A stretch of DNA of 64,000 bases, from assembly GCA_944739405.2 (NCBI GenBank), contig OX123184.2, forward strand, positions 1,287,501 through 1,351,500, in the 5' to 3' direction. This DNA is from Euclidia mi (lineage: Eukaryota; Arthropoda; Insecta; Lepidoptera; Erebidae). Shown here one piece after another: positions 63,210-64,000 of this stretch. The translations under genes were made by a program, and so were the position numbers. The notes beneath the pieces are model-generated. The model saw only the letters and a list, made by a program, of their open reading frames with translations. It did no database searches and was not told where the DNA came from. Positions within the stretch are counted from its first letter, which is position 1. Each line of letters begins with the position of its first letter.

Positions 63210-64000
63210 CTAATCCAACAAAAATCTAACAGGCAACTTAGATACGCGGCCACTGCGAGTGGTGTAAGTGACACGCTTATCGCTATTCTCACATTTTTCT
63301 TGTTGATCATTTTGTATATCCTTACAATTAATATCGCAATACTCATCTGAACATCCTTGTTCTGAGGGAATATTCAACAAATAAGCGGGCTTTAATCTAT
63401 CAATCGAAACTAATTTAACATTTCCACAAATATCAATCTTGAACGATTTACTTCCCCTCTTTATGACCTTATACGGGCCTACATAAGGAGGTTGAAGCGT
63501 TCCTCTTACTACTTCATCCCTTATGAATACATACTCGCAACTACTTAAATCAGGGTGGACAAATATTGTACGTGAATCTCTTTGCGCTACATTACGCGGT
63601 CTTAGGTTCCTAATAACATTTCTCAATTGTTCAACGTACTCGTTATTATACTTAATATTACAGTGCTTATTATCATAAAAATCGCCAGGCAGTTTTAACT
63701 TTAGACCATACGTCAATTCTGCTGCGCTTACGTTCGTATCACTTCGCGGAACAGATCGCAACGCCAGCAAAATCATGGGCGATTCTCGTAGCCAATTCGA
63801 ATTATTATTTAATTTTGCTCTTAACGCAACTTTTAATGAACGGTGCCATCTTTCTACCATACCGTTACTTTGGGCATGAAATGCTGTAGTCCTAATTTTA
63901 TCTATACCTAATAATTTTGTAAGCTGTAAAAATAAATCGCTTTCAAACTGTCTGCCCTGGTCGCTTGTCAGCCGTACCGGACATCCAAAACGAGCTATCC
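63210..64000 (-). CDS. Gypsy-2 pol, integrase C-terminal half (partial)
   Basis: Open from the stop at 63210 to the window edge. The second catalytic Asp (TSDQGRQFES) and the Glu (NGMVERWHRSLK) are 35 residues apart, giving D-35-E. TKLLGIDKIRTTAFHAQSNG lies between. It is followed by RSVPRSDTNVSAAELTYG and a chromo-like end region (YVFIRDEVVRGTLQPPYVGP then YKVIKRG). It ends TRSGRVSKLPVRF. No frameshift or internal stop in the visible 263 codons, so the copy may be young. It integrates element DNA. Confidence 0.9.
   Translation of the reverse strand, partial: IARFGCPVRLTSDQGRQFESDLFLQLTKLLGIDKIRTTAFHAQSNGMVERWHRSLKVALRAKLNNNSNWLRESPMILLALRSVPRSDTNVSAAELTYGLKLKLPGDFYDNKHCNIKYNNEYVEQLRNVIRNLRPRNVAQRDSRTIFVHPDLSSCEYVFIRDEVVRGTLQPPYVGPYKVIKRGSKSFKIDICGNVKLVSIDRLKPAYLLNIPSEQGCSDEYCDINCKDIQNDQQEKCENSDKRVTYTTRSGRVSKLPVRFLLD

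Larger units (their letters stand above)
61838..64000 (-). mobile_element. Gypsy-2: LTR retrotransposon, 3' part, runs off the window
   Basis: A 232-bp 3' LTR, polypurine tract, small third ORF and integrase lie on -. Inserted in the BEL integrase frame. The rest of the element lies beyond base 64000. Confidence 0.85.

Overview
The window is AT-rich, repeat-dense nuclear DNA from an insect, almost certainly a moth or butterfly (Lepidoptera). The evidence is the mix of elements: tRNA-headed SINEs whose 3' ends copy LINE tails, Helitrons that start TCTATACTAATAT and end CTAG, RTE-type LINE ends reading GEAYVQQWT, and Jockey, BEL and Gypsy elements of insect type. There is no bacterial-style gene, rRNA, free-standing tRNA gene or CRISPR array.

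Host content. I find three very short candidate coding exons on the + strand: 21550-21575 (26 nt), 46258-46294 (37 nt) and 59251-59301 (51 nt). Each has a 3' acceptor CAG and a strong donor (GTAAGT or GTGAGT). Their reading phases fit together without a stop. If real, most of the window is intron of one host gene on +, with introns of about 25 kb and 13 kb. I cannot name the gene.

Layout. 1-21.5 kb: intron-like sequence with scattered LINE tails, SINEs, MITEs, a Penelope-like relic at 3.5-4.0 kb and small perfect hairpins. 21.5-25 kb: exon A, composite SINEs, and a 1.26-kb inverted-repeat element full of GTCATATAA motifs. 25.06-37.78 kb: a nested stack. A SINE-like repeat was split by a Gypsy LTR retrotransposon (coding on -, 4-bp target duplication CACT). 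That element was later hit by a foldback, Transib-like MITE in one LTR, a hAT-like element inside the RNase H domain, and a nearly intact Jockey LINE in the other LTR. 39-46 kb: an unclassified dispersed repeat, a complete but frameshifted mariner, RTE tails and exon B. 47.5-49.8 kb: a 5'-truncated LINE with RNase H. 51 kb: a hAT MITE. 53.4-57.5 kb: nested Helitrons carrying a tandem minisatellite. 58.8-60.8 kb: SINEs and exon C. 60.8-64 kb: a BEL/Pao relic interrupted by a second Gypsy element, which carries a small third ORF and runs off the window end.

How it fits together. All five long retroelements (Gypsy-1, Jockey, RNase H LINE, BEL, Gypsy-2) are coded on -, opposite to the inferred host gene. 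Autonomous LINE tails and non-autonomous SINE tails in the same window match each other, which suggests which LINE machinery moved which SINE. No new defence or metabolic system is visible. The most unusual items are the phased micro-exons, the GTCATATAA element, the third ORF of Gypsy-2, the minisatellite-bearing Helitron and the many perfect snap-back hairpins.
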